A stretch of DNA of 64,000 nt from Paraburkholderia ultramafica (GTDB taxonomy: Bacteria > Pseudomonadota > Gammaproteobacteria > Burkholderiales > Burkholderiaceae): NCBI RefSeq assembly GCF_902859915.1, contig NZ_CADIKK010000022.1, positions 58,679-122,678 on the forward strand, in the 5' to 3' direction. The notes beneath the pieces are model-generated. The model was not told where the DNA came from, searched no databases, and saw nothing but the letters and a program-made list of their open reading frames with translations. The position numbers were made by a program, and so were the translations under genes. Shown one piece after another: positions 42,565 to 51,563 of the stretch (position 1 is the first letter of the stretch; every line of letters begins with the position of its first letter).

Positions 42565-45180
42565 ATGCTGAAGTCATCTATTGTCCGTCTCGTCGCCTAT
42601 TCGGTGCGTCATCCGCGCAGGATCATCGCACTGTCGCTCGTGCTCGCCGTTTTGAGCAGCTTCTATGTCGTGTTTAACTTCAAGATCAACACGGACATCA
42701 GCCGTCTCATCGAGACTGACAAGCAATGGTCGAAGTTCGAAGACGCGATGAGCCAGGCCTTTCCGGATCGCGGTCAAACCGTGCTGGTGGTGGTCGAAGC
42801 GCGCGCGCCTGAATTCGCCGACGCCGCTGCCAATGCGCTGACCGCCGCGCTCAAGGCCGATCCGAAGGAGTTCGTCGCGGTGTCGCAGCCCGCCGGCGGC
42901 CCGTTCTTCGAACACAACGGCCTTCTGTTTCCGTCGACCGACGAGGTGATGTCGACCACCTCGCAGCTCGTCCAGTCGCGCCCGCTCGTCAACACCCTCG
43001 CCCACGATCCGAGCCTGACCGGCCTCGCCGGCACGCTGACCACGACCCTGCTGCTGCCGCTGCAACTCGGCCAGGTGAAGCTCGCCGACATGAGCCATCT
43101 GCTATCGCAAAGCGCGAACACGCTCGACCGCGTGCTGGCCGGACAGCCAGCGGCGTTCTCGTGGCGCGCGCTGGTCGACAAGAGCGTCGCGACCGATCCG
43201 GCGCGCGCGTTCGTGATCGTGCAGCCGGTCGTCAACTACGACGCGTTGGAACCGGGCGCCACCGCGTCCAAAGCAATCCGCGACACCGCCGCGGCGCTGC
43301 ACCTCGACTCACGCTATGGCGCGACGATCCGTTTGACCGGCGAACAGCCGCTCGCCGACGAAGAGTTCGCCTCGGTCCAGGACGGCGCGGTGCTCAACGG
43401 CATCGGCACGTTCATCGTCGTGCTGGTCATTCTGTGGCTGGCGCTGCGTTCGGGCCGCATGATCGCCGCCGTGTTCATCACGCTGTTCGTCGGTCTCGCG
43501 ATCACCGCCGCGCTCGGCCTGATGATGGTAGGCGCGCTCAACATGATTTCGGTCGCGTTCATGGTGCTGTTCATCGGGCTCGGGGTCGATTTCGGCGTGC
43601 AGTTCGGCGTCAAATACCGAGAGGAGCGCAACCGCGACAACCGCCTCTCCGCCGCGCTGATGCATACGGCGCACAGCATCGGCGTGCCGCTGACCCTCGC
43701 GGCAGTCGCAGTCGCGCTGAGCTTCTTCTCGTTCCTGCCGACCGCCTACCGGGGCGTGTCGGAGCTGGGCCAGATCGCCGGCGTCGGCATGTTCATCGCG
43801 TACCTGACCAACATGACGCTGCTGCCGGCCCTGCTCAAAGCCTTCAATCCGCCGGGCGAAGCCGGTTCGCCAGGCTTCAAGCAGCTCGCGCCCGTCGACG
43901 ATTTCCTCGATCACCACCGCAAGCCGGTGCTGATCGGCACGCTGATCGTCGTGATCGGGGCGGCGCCGTTGCTCACGCATCTGCGGTTCGACTTCAACCC
44001 GCTGCACCTGAAAGACCCGCATACGGAATCGATGGCGACGCTGCTGTCGCTGAAGGATTCGCCGGAAGCTGCGGTCAACAACGTGAATGCGCTCGCGCCG
44101 TCGCTCGCTGCGGCCGAGCTGATGGCCGCGCGTTTGCGCGCGCTGCCGGAAGTGGGCCGCGTCACCACGCTGAACACGTTCATTCCAACCGAGCAGCAGC
44201 AAAAGATGATGCTGCTCGCGAGCGCCGCGCAGCAGTTGTTGCCCGCGTTGCAGCAGCAGCCCGCGCAGCAGGCCACTGACGCGGTGCGCGTCGCCGCGCT
44301 CAAGCGCGCGTCGAACCAGTTGTCGCTCGCCGCCGACGATCATCCGGGCCCAGGCGCCGCCGAAGCCAGGCATCTGTCGGCGACGCTGCAAAAGCTGGCC
44401 GACGCGAACGCCGCCACGCGCGAGCGTGCCGAGACCGCGATGTCCGACACGCTGCGCATCGCGTTGAAGCAGTTGGAGAACCTGCTGCAACCAACCGAGA
44501 TCACGCGCGAGAACCTGCCCAAACCCATCTCCGCCGCCTGGGTGTCGAAGGACGGCCGCGCGCTTGTCGACATCGCGCCGAAGATCCAACCCGGCGCCGA
44601 TCCGAACGACGACGCGGTGCTCGCCCGTTTCGCCCACGCGGTGAAGAAGGCGGAGCCGGGCGCGATCGGCGGGCCGATTTCGATCCTGCATTCGGCCGAC
44701 ACGATCATCAAGGCGTTCCTGCAAGCCGCCGCCTACGCGCTGCTGTCGATTGCGATCCTGCTGTGGATCGCGCTGCGGCGGATCAGCGACGTGCTGCGCA
44801 CGCTGGTACCGCTGCTGGTCTCGGCGCTCGTGACGCTGGAATTGTGCGTGGTGTTCGGCATGCCGCTGAACTTTGCGAATATCATCGCGTTGCCGCTGAT
44901 GCTCGGCGTCGGCGTGGCATTCAAGATCTATTTCGTGATGGCCTGGCGCAACGGCCAGACCGGCCTGTTGCAGTCGAGCTTGACGCACGCCGTACTGTTC
45001 AGCGCGGCGACCACGGCGACGGCGTTTGGCAGTCTCTGGCTATCGCACCATCCTGGGACGTCCAGCATGGGACGACTGCTGGCGCTTTCGCTGTTTTGCA
45101 CGCTGATCGGCGCGGTGGTGTTTCAACCGGTGCTCATGGGCAAGCCGCGCCAACGTCGCGCGAAGCATAAAGGAAAATAA
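42565..45180 (+). CDS. hpnN: HpnN, RND-family hopanoid transporter
   Basis: ATG 42565 gives 871 residues. The protein is an MMPL/RND-type carrier: one N-terminal helix (ALSLVLAVLSSFYVVFNF), a large periplasmic domain, a block of helices (ILWLALRSGRMIAAVF, FMVLFIGLGVDFGVQFG), a second periplasmic domain with a Gln-rich part (QQLLPALQQQPAQQ), and a final helix block (LLSIAILLWIALRR, LPLMLGVGVAFKIYFVMAW). HpnN moves hopanoids to the outer membrane in studied bacteria and crystal structures exist for Burkholderia HpnN. It is two bases upstream of the MlaA gene. Confidence 0.92.
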   Translation: MLKSSIVRLVAYSVRHPRRIIALSLVLAVLSSFYVVFNFKINTDISRLIETDKQWSKFEDAMSQAFPDRGQTVLVVVEARAPEFADAAANALTAALKADPKEFVAVSQPAGGPFFEHNGLLFPSTDEVMSTTSQLVQSRPLVNTLAHDPSLTGLAGTLTTTLLLPLQLGQVKLADMSHLLSQSANTLDRVLAGQPAAFSWRALVDKSVATDPARAFVIVQPVVNYDALEPGATASKAIRDTAAALHLDSRYGATIRLTGEQPLADEEFASVQDGAVLNGIGTFIVVLVILWLALRSGRMIAAVFITLFVGLAITAALGLMMVGALNMISVAFMVLFIGLGVDFGVQFGVKYREERNRDNRLSAALMHTAHSIGVPLTLAAVAVALSFFSFLPTAYRGVSELGQIAGVGMFIAYLTNMTLLPALLKAFNPPGEAGSPGFKQLAPVDDFLDHHRKPVLIGTLIVVIGAAPLLTHLRFDFNPLHLKDPHTESMATLLSLKDSPEAAVNNVNALAPSLAAAELMAARLRALPEVGRVTTLNTFIPTEQQQKMMLLASAAQQLLPALQQQPAQQATDAVRVAALKRASNQLSLAADDHPGPGAAEARHLSATLQKLADANAATRERAETAMSDTLRIALKQLENLLQPTEITRENLPKPISAAWVSKDGRALVDIAPKIQPGADPNDDAVLARFAHAVKKAEPGAIGGPISILHSADTIIKAFLQAAAYALLSIAILLWIALRRISDVLRTLVPLLVSALVTLELCVVFGMPLNFANIIALPLMLGVGVAFKIYFVMAWRNGQTGLLQSSLTHAVLFSAATTATAFGSLWLSHHPGTSSMGRLLALSLFCTLIGAVVFQPVLMGKPRQRRAKHKGK

Positions 45181-45182
45181 GC

Positions 45183-46199
45183 ATGAAGCTGCGTAACACT
45201 GCGCTGGCGCTCGTCGCTACGGGGTTGATCTCCGGTTGCGCGACCGGTCCCGACCGCAAGCCCGGCGACCCGTTCGAACCGATGAACCGGGTCGTGTTCA
45301 ATTTCAACGACGGGGTGGACCGCTACGTCGCGGCGCCGGTTGCCAAGGGCTATCAGAAGGTGACGCCGCAGCCGTTGCGCACCGCTGTCAGCAACTTCTT
45401 CTCGAACCTCGGCGATCTGAACAACGCCGCGAACGCGCTGTTGCAACTGAAGTTCACCGACGCGACGGAAGACATCATGCGATTCGCGTTGAACTCGGTC
45501 TTCGGCCTGGGCGGGCTGCTCGACTGGGCAACGCCGGCCGGTCTGCCCAAGCACCACCAGGACTTCGGCCTGACGCTGGGACACTGGGGCATTCCGTCGG
45601 GCCCGTTTCTGGTCCTGCCGCTGTTCGGGCCGAGCACCGTGCGTGACAGCATGGGCCTTATCGTGGATGTGAAGTTCAACCCGTTGAACTACATTGAACC
45701 AGCGGTGCGCAATCCGCTGTACATACTGCAGTTCGTGAGCGTGCGTTCCGACCTGCTGGGCGCAACCGATTTGCTGCAGCAGGCCGCGCTGGACAAATAC
45801 TCGTTCGTGCGTGACGCGTACACGCAGCAACGCCGCGCGCGTCTGCGCGGCACGAGCGACAACACCGCGCCGCCGCCGAACTACGAGGACCAGGACGATT
45901 CGGGCGGGACGGCTCCTGCGGCTCCCGCTACGGGCGCTCCGGCGGCCGGTGGCTTGCCGAACTACGCAGACCCGGGCGACGCCGCCGAAGCCCCGAAGGC
46001 GGCCTCTGGAGCAGCTACGGGCGCGCCGGCAGGCGTACCCGACTACACCGATCCAGGCGACACCCCGGCCAGCGGCGCGGCGGGCGCCATGCCGGCCGCG
46101 CCGCCGGCCACAGCACCCGCAGCCGCGTCAGGCACACCGGCGCCTCAGACCGCACCGGCCGACGACAAGCAGCCGGCTGCGGCACCGGTCGTGCAATAG
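45183..46199 (+). CDS. mlaA: MlaA/VacJ family outer-membrane lipoprotein with Pro/Ala-rich tail
   Basis: The 338-residue product has a lipoprotein signal (LVATGLISGC) and an MlaA domain over residues 25-215: PGDPFEPMNRVVFNFND, FFSNLGDLNNAANALLQ, LPKHHQDFGLTLGHWGI and GPFLVLPLFGPSTVRDS. MlaA removes phospholipids from the outer leaflet with porins. The last 110 residues are disordered Ala/Pro-rich with three repeats of a NY/DY-x-D-x-x-D pattern (NYEDQDD, NYADPGD, DYTDPGD). The gene follows hpnN by two bases, so it may act in hopanoid or phospholipid traffic with HpnN and HpnM. Confidence 0.9.
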   Translation: MKLRNTALALVATGLISGCATGPDRKPGDPFEPMNRVVFNFNDGVDRYVAAPVAKGYQKVTPQPLRTAVSNFFSNLGDLNNAANALLQLKFTDATEDIMRFALNSVFGLGGLLDWATPAGLPKHHQDFGLTLGHWGIPSGPFLVLPLFGPSTVRDSMGLIVDVKFNPLNYIEPAVRNPLYILQFVSVRSDLLGATDLLQQAALDKYSFVRDAYTQQRRARLRGTSDNTAPPPNYEDQDDSGGTAPAAPATGAPAAGGLPNYADPGDAAEAPKAASGAATGAPAGVPDYTDPGDTPASGAAGAMPAAPPATAPAAASGTPAPQTAPADDKQPAAAPVVQ

Positions 46200-46238
46200 G
46201 GATTCGGAGAAGGTGCGCAAGGCATGGGAATGCGCCGC

Positions 46239-46261
46239 GGGACGCCCAGAACGGGCGTCCC
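46239..46261 (+). terminator. Hairpin after mlaA
   Basis: GGGACGCCC and GGGCGTCCC pair over nine bases around an AGAAC loop, about 40 bases after the mlaA stop and before convergent hpnG. No T-run follows, so the mode of termination is uncertain. Confidence 0.5.
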
Positions 46262-46357
46262 GTGAGGACGGGCTACAAGCTGGCGGGAATGAACAGAACC
46301 GGCAGTACAACTACGGCGCGCAAAGGCGCGATACACGCCGCGCCGTGGCCTAAACCG

Positions 46358-47092
46358 TCAAACGACAGCAGCCATCCGCAAAGCCCCAGCCTCGGCCATC
46401 GCCTGCCGCGCCTGCACCAGCGAAGTCCGCGCGGCGCGGGCGTCGACGGCAACCTGAATCAGCGCGCCGAGCTGCGACGGCTGCCGCAGCAACTCCCGCA
46501 GAATCGGCCCGAGAGCCGTGCTGCCGTCGTCGCGCAGGCCGGCAGTGGCAGCCGAAGGCAGCGTGCGCCATGCCGGATCGACAATCGCCCGGCACACGGC
46601 GAACGGCAGCCCGTGCGCGGCGGCCGTTGCGCCGGCGATGTGCGACTCCATATCCACCGCCAACGCGCCGGTCGAGCGATGCAACGCACGCTTGTCGTCA
46701 GCCGTCACCAAAGGCGCGGTGACCGCCGCCATCAGACCGCGTTGCAGACGCGTCGCGAGCGGCGCTGCCGCCATCGCGGCGGCGAGCCTGTCGGCCCAAC
46801 GCCGGTCGGTCTCGACGCGCCCAAACGGCCCTTCGACGGCGTCCGCGACGATCAGCGAGCCCGGCTCCAGAGCCGGCGCCAAACCGCCCGCCGTGCCGAA
46901 ACTGACGATGCCCGAGCAGCCGCGCGCAACCGCCGCGCTCAACGCGCGTTCGAGCAGATCGGCGCGCGCCGCGTACACCACCTCGACGCCCTCACCGCGC
47001 GCGATCCGCGCTTCGAACGCCATGCCCGTCACCACGATCACCGGCAAGCTGCTGCGGCCGGCATCGGCTGACGGCGTTGTCGAAAGCGGCAT
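46358..47092 (-). CDS. hpnG: HpnG, adenosylhopane nucleosidase/phosphorylase
   Basis: The 244-residue protein belongs to the nucleoside phosphorylase fold. VIVVTGMAFEARIA, GIVSFGTAGGLAPALEPGSLIVAD and the substrate motif AVDMESH are typical. HpnG removes adenine from adenosylhopane to give ribosylhopane, the step after HpnH. It is the last gene of the hpnD-hpnE-shc-hpnG operon, three bases after shc. It is slightly smaller than MTA/SAH nucleosidases, as expected for the group. Confidence 0.9.
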   Translation of the reverse strand: MPLSTTPSADAGRSSLPVIVVTGMAFEARIARGEGVEVVYAARADLLERALSAAVARGCSGIVSFGTAGGLAPALEPGSLIVADAVEGPFGRVETDRRWADRLAAAMAAAPLATRLQRGLMAAVTAPLVTADDKRALHRSTGALAVDMESHIAGATAAAHGLPFAVCRAIVDPAWRTLPSAATAGLRDDGSTALGPILRELLRQPSQLGALIQVAVDARAARTSLVQARQAMAEAGALRMAAVV

Positions 47093-47095
47093 CCG

Positions 47096-49141
47096 TTACA
47101 TCCCGACCGCGACGCGCGTGAGTCCGTTGCGCTTCAGATGGCGGAAGCGCGCCAACGCCCACAGCGGGAAGAACTTGCGATAGCCGTGGTAACGCAGATA
47201 GAACACGCGCGGGAACCCGGTCGCGGTGAAGCGCGTTTCGTCCCACAGACCATGCTCGCGCTGCTCGTTCTGCAAATAATCGATACCGCGCGCGACGGCT
47301 TCGTGATTGACCTCGCCCGCCGCCATCAGGCCCATCAGCGCCCACGCGGTCTGCGACGCCGTGCTCGGTGCGCGCTCGTAACCGCGGTAGTCGAGCTTGT
47401 AGCTCTCGCCGCCCTCGCCCCAGCCGCCATCCGGATTCTGGATCGACAGCAGCCATTGCGCGGCGCGCTTGATGCGCGGGTCGTCGTGCGGCATGCCGGC
47501 GGCGTTCAGCGAACACAGCGCGGTCCACGTGCCGTAGATGTAGTTCAGACCCCAGCGGCCGTACCAGCTGCCATCCGACTCCTGCTCCTGCAGCATGTAG
47601 TCGAACGCGCGTTGCGCCGGCTCGCTGCCTTGCGGCAATTCACCGAGTTGCGCGAGCATCGACAGACAGCGGCCCGACACGTCCGCAGTCGGCGGATCGA
47701 GCAACGCACCGTGATCGGAGAACGGAATGTTGTTCAGGTAGTACTGGGTGTTTTCCGGTTCGAACGCACCCCAGCCGCCATCGCTGCTCTGCATGCCGAC
47801 CACCCATTCGCGCGCGCGCGCAATGGCTTCGCGATCGACAGTGGATTGCGTGAGCTTCGCCGAGCGATCCATCGCCATCACGACCACCGCCGTATCGTCG
47901 ACGTCCGGGTAGTGCGCGTTGTTGTACTGGAACGCCCAGCCGCCAGGCCGCACATTCGGCCGGCGCGAGATCCAGTCGCCACGCACGTCGAGAATCTGCA
48001 ACGGACGCAGCCACGCGAGCCCGCGTTCGGCCGCCTGCTCGGCATGCGCTTCGCCGGTTTCGAGCAGCGCGTGCGCGGCGAGCGACGTGTCCCATACCGG
48101 CGACAGACACGGCTGGCAATATGCTTCGTCATCCTTGATAACGAGCAGCTTGTCGATCGACTCGCGCGCGATCGCGCGAGTCGGATGATCGGCCGGATAG
48201 CCGAGCACGTCGTACATCATCACCGAGTTGGCCATCGCGGGGAAAATCGCGCCGAGGCCGTCTTCGCCGTTCAGCCGCTCGTCGACGAAGGCCACCGCCG
48301 CGCGCACCGCGCGCTCGCGCGTGACTTTCGGGAGCAGGCCGTCGACCGCGCGCAGCACCGCGTCCACGCTGCGGAAAAAGCTGAACCAGCCGGCATGCTG
48401 ATGCGGTGCGCGGTGATTCATGCCGGTGTTGACCGGCGCGCCGCGGAACAGCTCGTCGATCCGCACACGGCGCGGGTTGCGCGCGAGCGGCCGCTTCGCG
48501 TTGAGCACCAGCAGCGGCACGATCACGGTACGCGCCCAGTACGACACCTTCGACAGATGGAACGGGAACCACATCGGCAACAGCATGATCTCGACGGGCA
48601 TCATCGGCACGGCGCGCCACGACACCACGCCGAACAGCGCGAGCAGAATCCGCGTGAAGACGTTCACGTTCTCCGCGCCGCCGTGGGCCAGAATCGCCTC
48701 GCGTGCGCGGACCATGTGTTCGGCATCCGCCGGGTCGCCGATCATCTTCAGCGCGAAGTACGCCTTCACACTGGCGCTGACGTCGAGCGCGCCGTCGGTG
48801 AACAGCGGCCAGCCGCCGTTCGGCAACTGGATGCGGCGCAGATAGCGCGCGATCTTCTGCTCCAGCTCGAGGTTCGGCGTTTCGCCGAGATAGTGAACCA
48901 GCAGCACGTATTCGGCGGGAATCGTCGCGTCGGCTTCGAGTTCATAGACCCAGTGGCCATCCGGCTTTTGCGCGGCGAGAATCGCATCGGTCGCGCGCGT
49001 GATCGCGGCGTCCAGCGACGCGGCCGGCGCTTGCGTGTCGGCGGCGGACGCTTGCGTCTCGACGACCGGCGCGTCGAGCGGCGCGTCGGCGAGTTCGGGC
49101 AGGACCGCGTCCAGCGGCTGGGCTTGAGATAAGTCGTTCAT
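47096..49141 (-). CDS. shc: Squalene-hopene cyclase
   Basis: The 681-residue protein has the DxDD proton donor (Asp413, Asp415, Asp416 in YPDVDDTAVV) and at least four QW repeats, for example QKPDGHWVYELEADATIP, QSSDGGWGAFE and QNPDGGWGEGGES. It cyclises squalene to hopene/hopanol and is the key hopanoid enzyme (also named hpnF). The first 45 residues are an Ala/Asp-rich extension. Its ATG overlaps the hpnE stop (ATGA), so both are translated together. Confidence 0.96.
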   Translation of the reverse strand: MNDLSQAQPLDAVLPELADAPLDAPVVETQASAADTQAPAASLDAAITRATDAILAAQKPDGHWVYELEADATIPAEYVLLVHYLGETPNLELEQKIARYLRRIQLPNGGWPLFTDGALDVSASVKAYFALKMIGDPADAEHMVRAREAILAHGGAENVNVFTRILLALFGVVSWRAVPMMPVEIMLLPMWFPFHLSKVSYWARTVIVPLLVLNAKRPLARNPRRVRIDELFRGAPVNTGMNHRAPHQHAGWFSFFRSVDAVLRAVDGLLPKVTRERAVRAAVAFVDERLNGEDGLGAIFPAMANSVMMYDVLGYPADHPTRAIARESIDKLLVIKDDEAYCQPCLSPVWDTSLAAHALLETGEAHAEQAAERGLAWLRPLQILDVRGDWISRRPNVRPGGWAFQYNNAHYPDVDDTAVVVMAMDRSAKLTQSTVDREAIARAREWVVGMQSSDGGWGAFEPENTQYYLNNIPFSDHGALLDPPTADVSGRCLSMLAQLGELPQGSEPAQRAFDYMLQEQESDGSWYGRWGLNYIYGTWTALCSLNAAGMPHDDPRIKRAAQWLLSIQNPDGGWGEGGESYKLDYRGYERAPSTASQTAWALMGLMAAGEVNHEAVARGIDYLQNEQREHGLWDETRFTATGFPRVFYLRYHGYRKFFPLWALARFRHLKRNGLTRVAVGM

Positions 49142-50406
49142 CGGCGTTCCATCGGTTCATTCAGCAACGTATCCGCGGCCTTCTGGCCGGAGCGGATCGC
49201 GCCTTCAATCGTCGCGGGCAGGCCGGTGGCCGTCCAGTCGCCCGCGAGCATCAGGTTGTTCCAGCGAGTGCGCGTGCCCGGACGCAGCGTTTCCTGGTCC
49301 GGCAGCGCGGCAAACGTCGCGCATTTTTCCATCATGACCTGCCAGGCCGGCATCGGCGCGGCGGGAAGATTGGCGGCCTGAGCCACTTCAGCCCAGACGG
49401 TGCCCGCGAGTGCTTCGTGCGGCATGTCGAGCAGACGCTCGGCCGCGTTGACCGTCACCGACAAGCGCTCGTCGAACGCGAACAGCCATTCGGCCGTCGA
49501 GTTGAGCAGGCCGGTGACCGGCGGCACACCGAACGGTGGCTCGACCGCAAAATGCACGTTGGCGGTCGCCGCGAAGCGAGTCGGCGCCCGCAGACCCGGC
49601 ACGAGGGTCGGCGCGATCTCCGGCGGCAGCGCGAGAATCACCGCCTGGTTCGCTTCGAGCGTGACGCTTTCGTCGACGAAATTCAGCACCTGCACGCGGC
49701 CGCCGTTGGCTGCCAGGACGATTTCCCGCAGCCGCGAACCCAGCCTGATCGTCGCGCCGCCGTGTTGCAGCAAGCGCAACGCCGGATCGACGAACGCACT
49801 GCCGAGACCGTTGCGCGCCACCAGCGGCCGGCAGGCGAGGCCGCCGGCCAGCAAGGTCTCGCGCACCATTGCGCCGGTCAGTTCCGCCGATGCTTCGCGC
49901 GGCTCGAGGTTCAGCATCGCGTGAAACAGCGGCCTCAGCAGGCGCTCCCACAGCGGGCCGTCGCAGCGCATCGTTTGCGCGACGCTGCGCCCCGGTTTGG
50001 CGAACAGCAGCGGCACGAGCGCCAGATAGTCGCCCGGACCGGTGTTCGGCACGCGCGCGTTCGGATCGAAAATCCACCACGGCAGCGCGCCCGGCGACAT
50101 CCGCACGGTCCAGCGCGCCCGCGTGGCCAGATCCACGAATGGATACTCGGGCTGCGGCGGGCCGGTCAGTTCGTCGGCGGCGCCGATCGCCCGCATGTAG
50201 TTCAGCGTTGCGGCATTGCCCGACAGCACCATGTGATTGCCGCTGTCGACGGTCGCGCCCAGCTTGGAGTCGTAGTACGAACGGCAGCGGCCGCCGGCCT
50301 GGGCAGCCGCTTCATGCAGGACGACTTGCGCGCCGCGCCGCTGCAGCTGCACTGCGGCGGCCAGGCCGGCGAGGCCCGCACCGACCACATGTACGAGCTT
50401 TGGCAT
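49138..50406 (-). CDS. hpnE: HpnE, hydroxysqualene dehydroxylase (FAD)
   Basis: ATG 50406 gives 422 residues and starts at LVHVVGAGLAGLAAAVQLQRRGA, the FAD fingerprint of the phytoene desaturase-like family; longer readings lack this start. GGRCRSYYD, the long insertion for substrate, and the late LAGDWTATGLPATIEGAIRSG are typical. HpnE reduces hydroxysqualene to squalene. It lies between hpnD (four bases upstream) and shc. Confidence 0.92.
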   Translation of the reverse strand: MPKLVHVVGAGLAGLAAAVQLQRRGAQVVLHEAAAQAGGRCRSYYDSKLGATVDSGNHMVLSGNAATLNYMRAIGAADELTGPPQPEYPFVDLATRARWTVRMSPGALPWWIFDPNARVPNTGPGDYLALVPLLFAKPGRSVAQTMRCDGPLWERLLRPLFHAMLNLEPREASAELTGAMVRETLLAGGLACRPLVARNGLGSAFVDPALRLLQHGGATIRLGSRLREIVLAANGGRVQVLNFVDESVTLEANQAVILALPPEIAPTLVPGLRAPTRFAATANVHFAVEPPFGVPPVTGLLNSTAEWLFAFDERLSVTVNAAERLLDMPHEALAGTVWAEVAQAANLPAAPMPAWQVMMEKCATFAALPDQETLRPGTRTRWNNLMLAGDWTATGLPATIEGAIRSGQKAADTLLNEPMERR

Positions 50407-50410
50407 CAGC

Positions 50411-51259
50411 TCAGAAGAGCGCGTAACGCGCGACGATCCACAGCATGCGCAGCTTCGGCTTGCTGACTTTCGTGCGCGGAATGTCGAAGCCGCGCTCCAG
50501 CGTGCGTTCGAACAGCAGGCCATAGACGCCCGACATGATGCGCGGCGCCTTCACCTGATTGCGCGGCTCGCGATCCATGATCGCATCGGACGCGGCGAAG
50601 TGTTCCCGCGCGCGCTCGGCGAGCGCGGCGCAGACGCGCGGCAGCGACGGATCGTCGGCGATCTGCAGCGGGTTGGTCACCGCGATGCCTTCGCGCGCCA
50701 GCAATTCGTGCGGCAGGTAGCAGCGGTTGATGTCGGCGTCATCGTCGATATCGCGCAGGATGTTGGTCAGTTGCAGCGCGCGGCCCAGATGATGCGCGAG
50801 CAGACGGCCGGGCTCGTCCTGCATCCCGAATATCCTCACCGACAGCCGGCCCGCCGCGCTGGCTACGCGGTCGCAGTAGAGGTCGAGCGTGGCTTCGTCG
50901 GGTGCGCAGATGTCGGCGGCGGCGTCCATTGCCATGCCGTCGATCATTGCGTGAAAATCTTCGCGTTGCAGATGAAACGTGTGAATGTGCCGCGTCAGCG
51001 CGCGCAACGACGTGCGCGGCGCGCCGGCATAGCACGCGTCGATGTCGGCGCGCCAGCGCTCGAGCGCGGCGGCGCGTTCGGCGCGCGGCATGTCGCTGTC
51101 GGCGATGTCGTCGACGGCGCGGCAGAACGCATAGACCTGATACATCGCATCGCGCTGCGCAGCCGGCAGGATGCGCATGGCGAGATAGAACGAGCTGCCG
51201 GACGTGGCGGCAGCGGCGTCGATTTCTTTATCGTCCACGACAAGATTGGAAACAGCCAA
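50411..51259 (-). CDS. hpnD: HpnD, presqualene diphosphate synthase
   Basis: The start is read as TTG 51259, which follows GGAG by six bases; no ATG with a site fits. The 282-residue protein has both Asp-rich motifs: RAVDDIADSD (Asp50-Asp54) and QLTNILRDIDDDADINRCYLP. It joins two farnesyl diphosphates to presqualene diphosphate, the first step to squalene. It heads the operon hpnD-hpnE-shc-hpnG. The upstream continuation of the frame to 51622 is rejected. Confidence 0.9.
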   Translation of the reverse strand: MAVSNLVVDDKEIDAAAATSGSSFYLAMRILPAAQRDAMYQVYAFCRAVDDIADSDMPRAERAAALERWRADIDACYAGAPRTSLRALTRHIHTFHLQREDFHAMIDGMAMDAAADICAPDEATLDLYCDRVASAAGRLSVRIFGMQDEPGRLLAHHLGRALQLTNILRDIDDDADINRCYLPHELLAREGIAVTNPLQIADDPSLPRVCAALAERAREHFAASDAIMDREPRNQVKAPRIMSGVYGLLFERTLERGFDIPRTKVSKPKLRMLWIVARYALF

Positions 51260-51563
51260 GACGATCTCCGCTGGAGGCGCCCGCTGAAAGGCGTTGAATG
51301 AGGTTTGATGCCTACCCGCAGGGCAGAGGGTCCGCGCGCGCGGACACGCGCGAAACACCCGGCAGGGATGCCGGAACGGCGAAAAGTATATCAACGTTTG
51401 CGAGACGCCGCAGTTTCGCCGGTAAATTAGGGGCAGGAAGGGAGCCCCGGCTGCGCGGCGAAGCGGCGCTGGCCACGCGCGGTGCGCCGCGCGGGAACGA
51501 AACGCCGCGTGCCGGCGCAGAAACGCCGCCGCTCCCGCGCCGTGCGCGATACGCCGCGTCCCG
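51260..51563. other. Intergenic region, very GC-rich, no gene
   Basis: About 304 bases between hpnD and the diguanylate cyclase gene. The leftward hpnD promoter is not in the cyclase gene, so it should lie here. The segment 51480-51550 repeats GAAACGCCGC-like units (two near-identical copies about 27 bases apart). No other feature is seen. Confidence 0.45.

Noticed and set aside
43309..44988. Long open frame opposite hpnN (about 559 codons)
   Set aside because: Its product is Arg/Gln/His-rich and low in hydrophobic residues, typical of the antisense shadow of a GC-rich gene; hpnN is fully supported by family motifs.
47138..49132. Long open frame opposite shc (about 664 codons)
   Set aside because: It mirrors the squalene-hopene cyclase gene codon by codon, is Arg/His-rich and has no recognisable domain.
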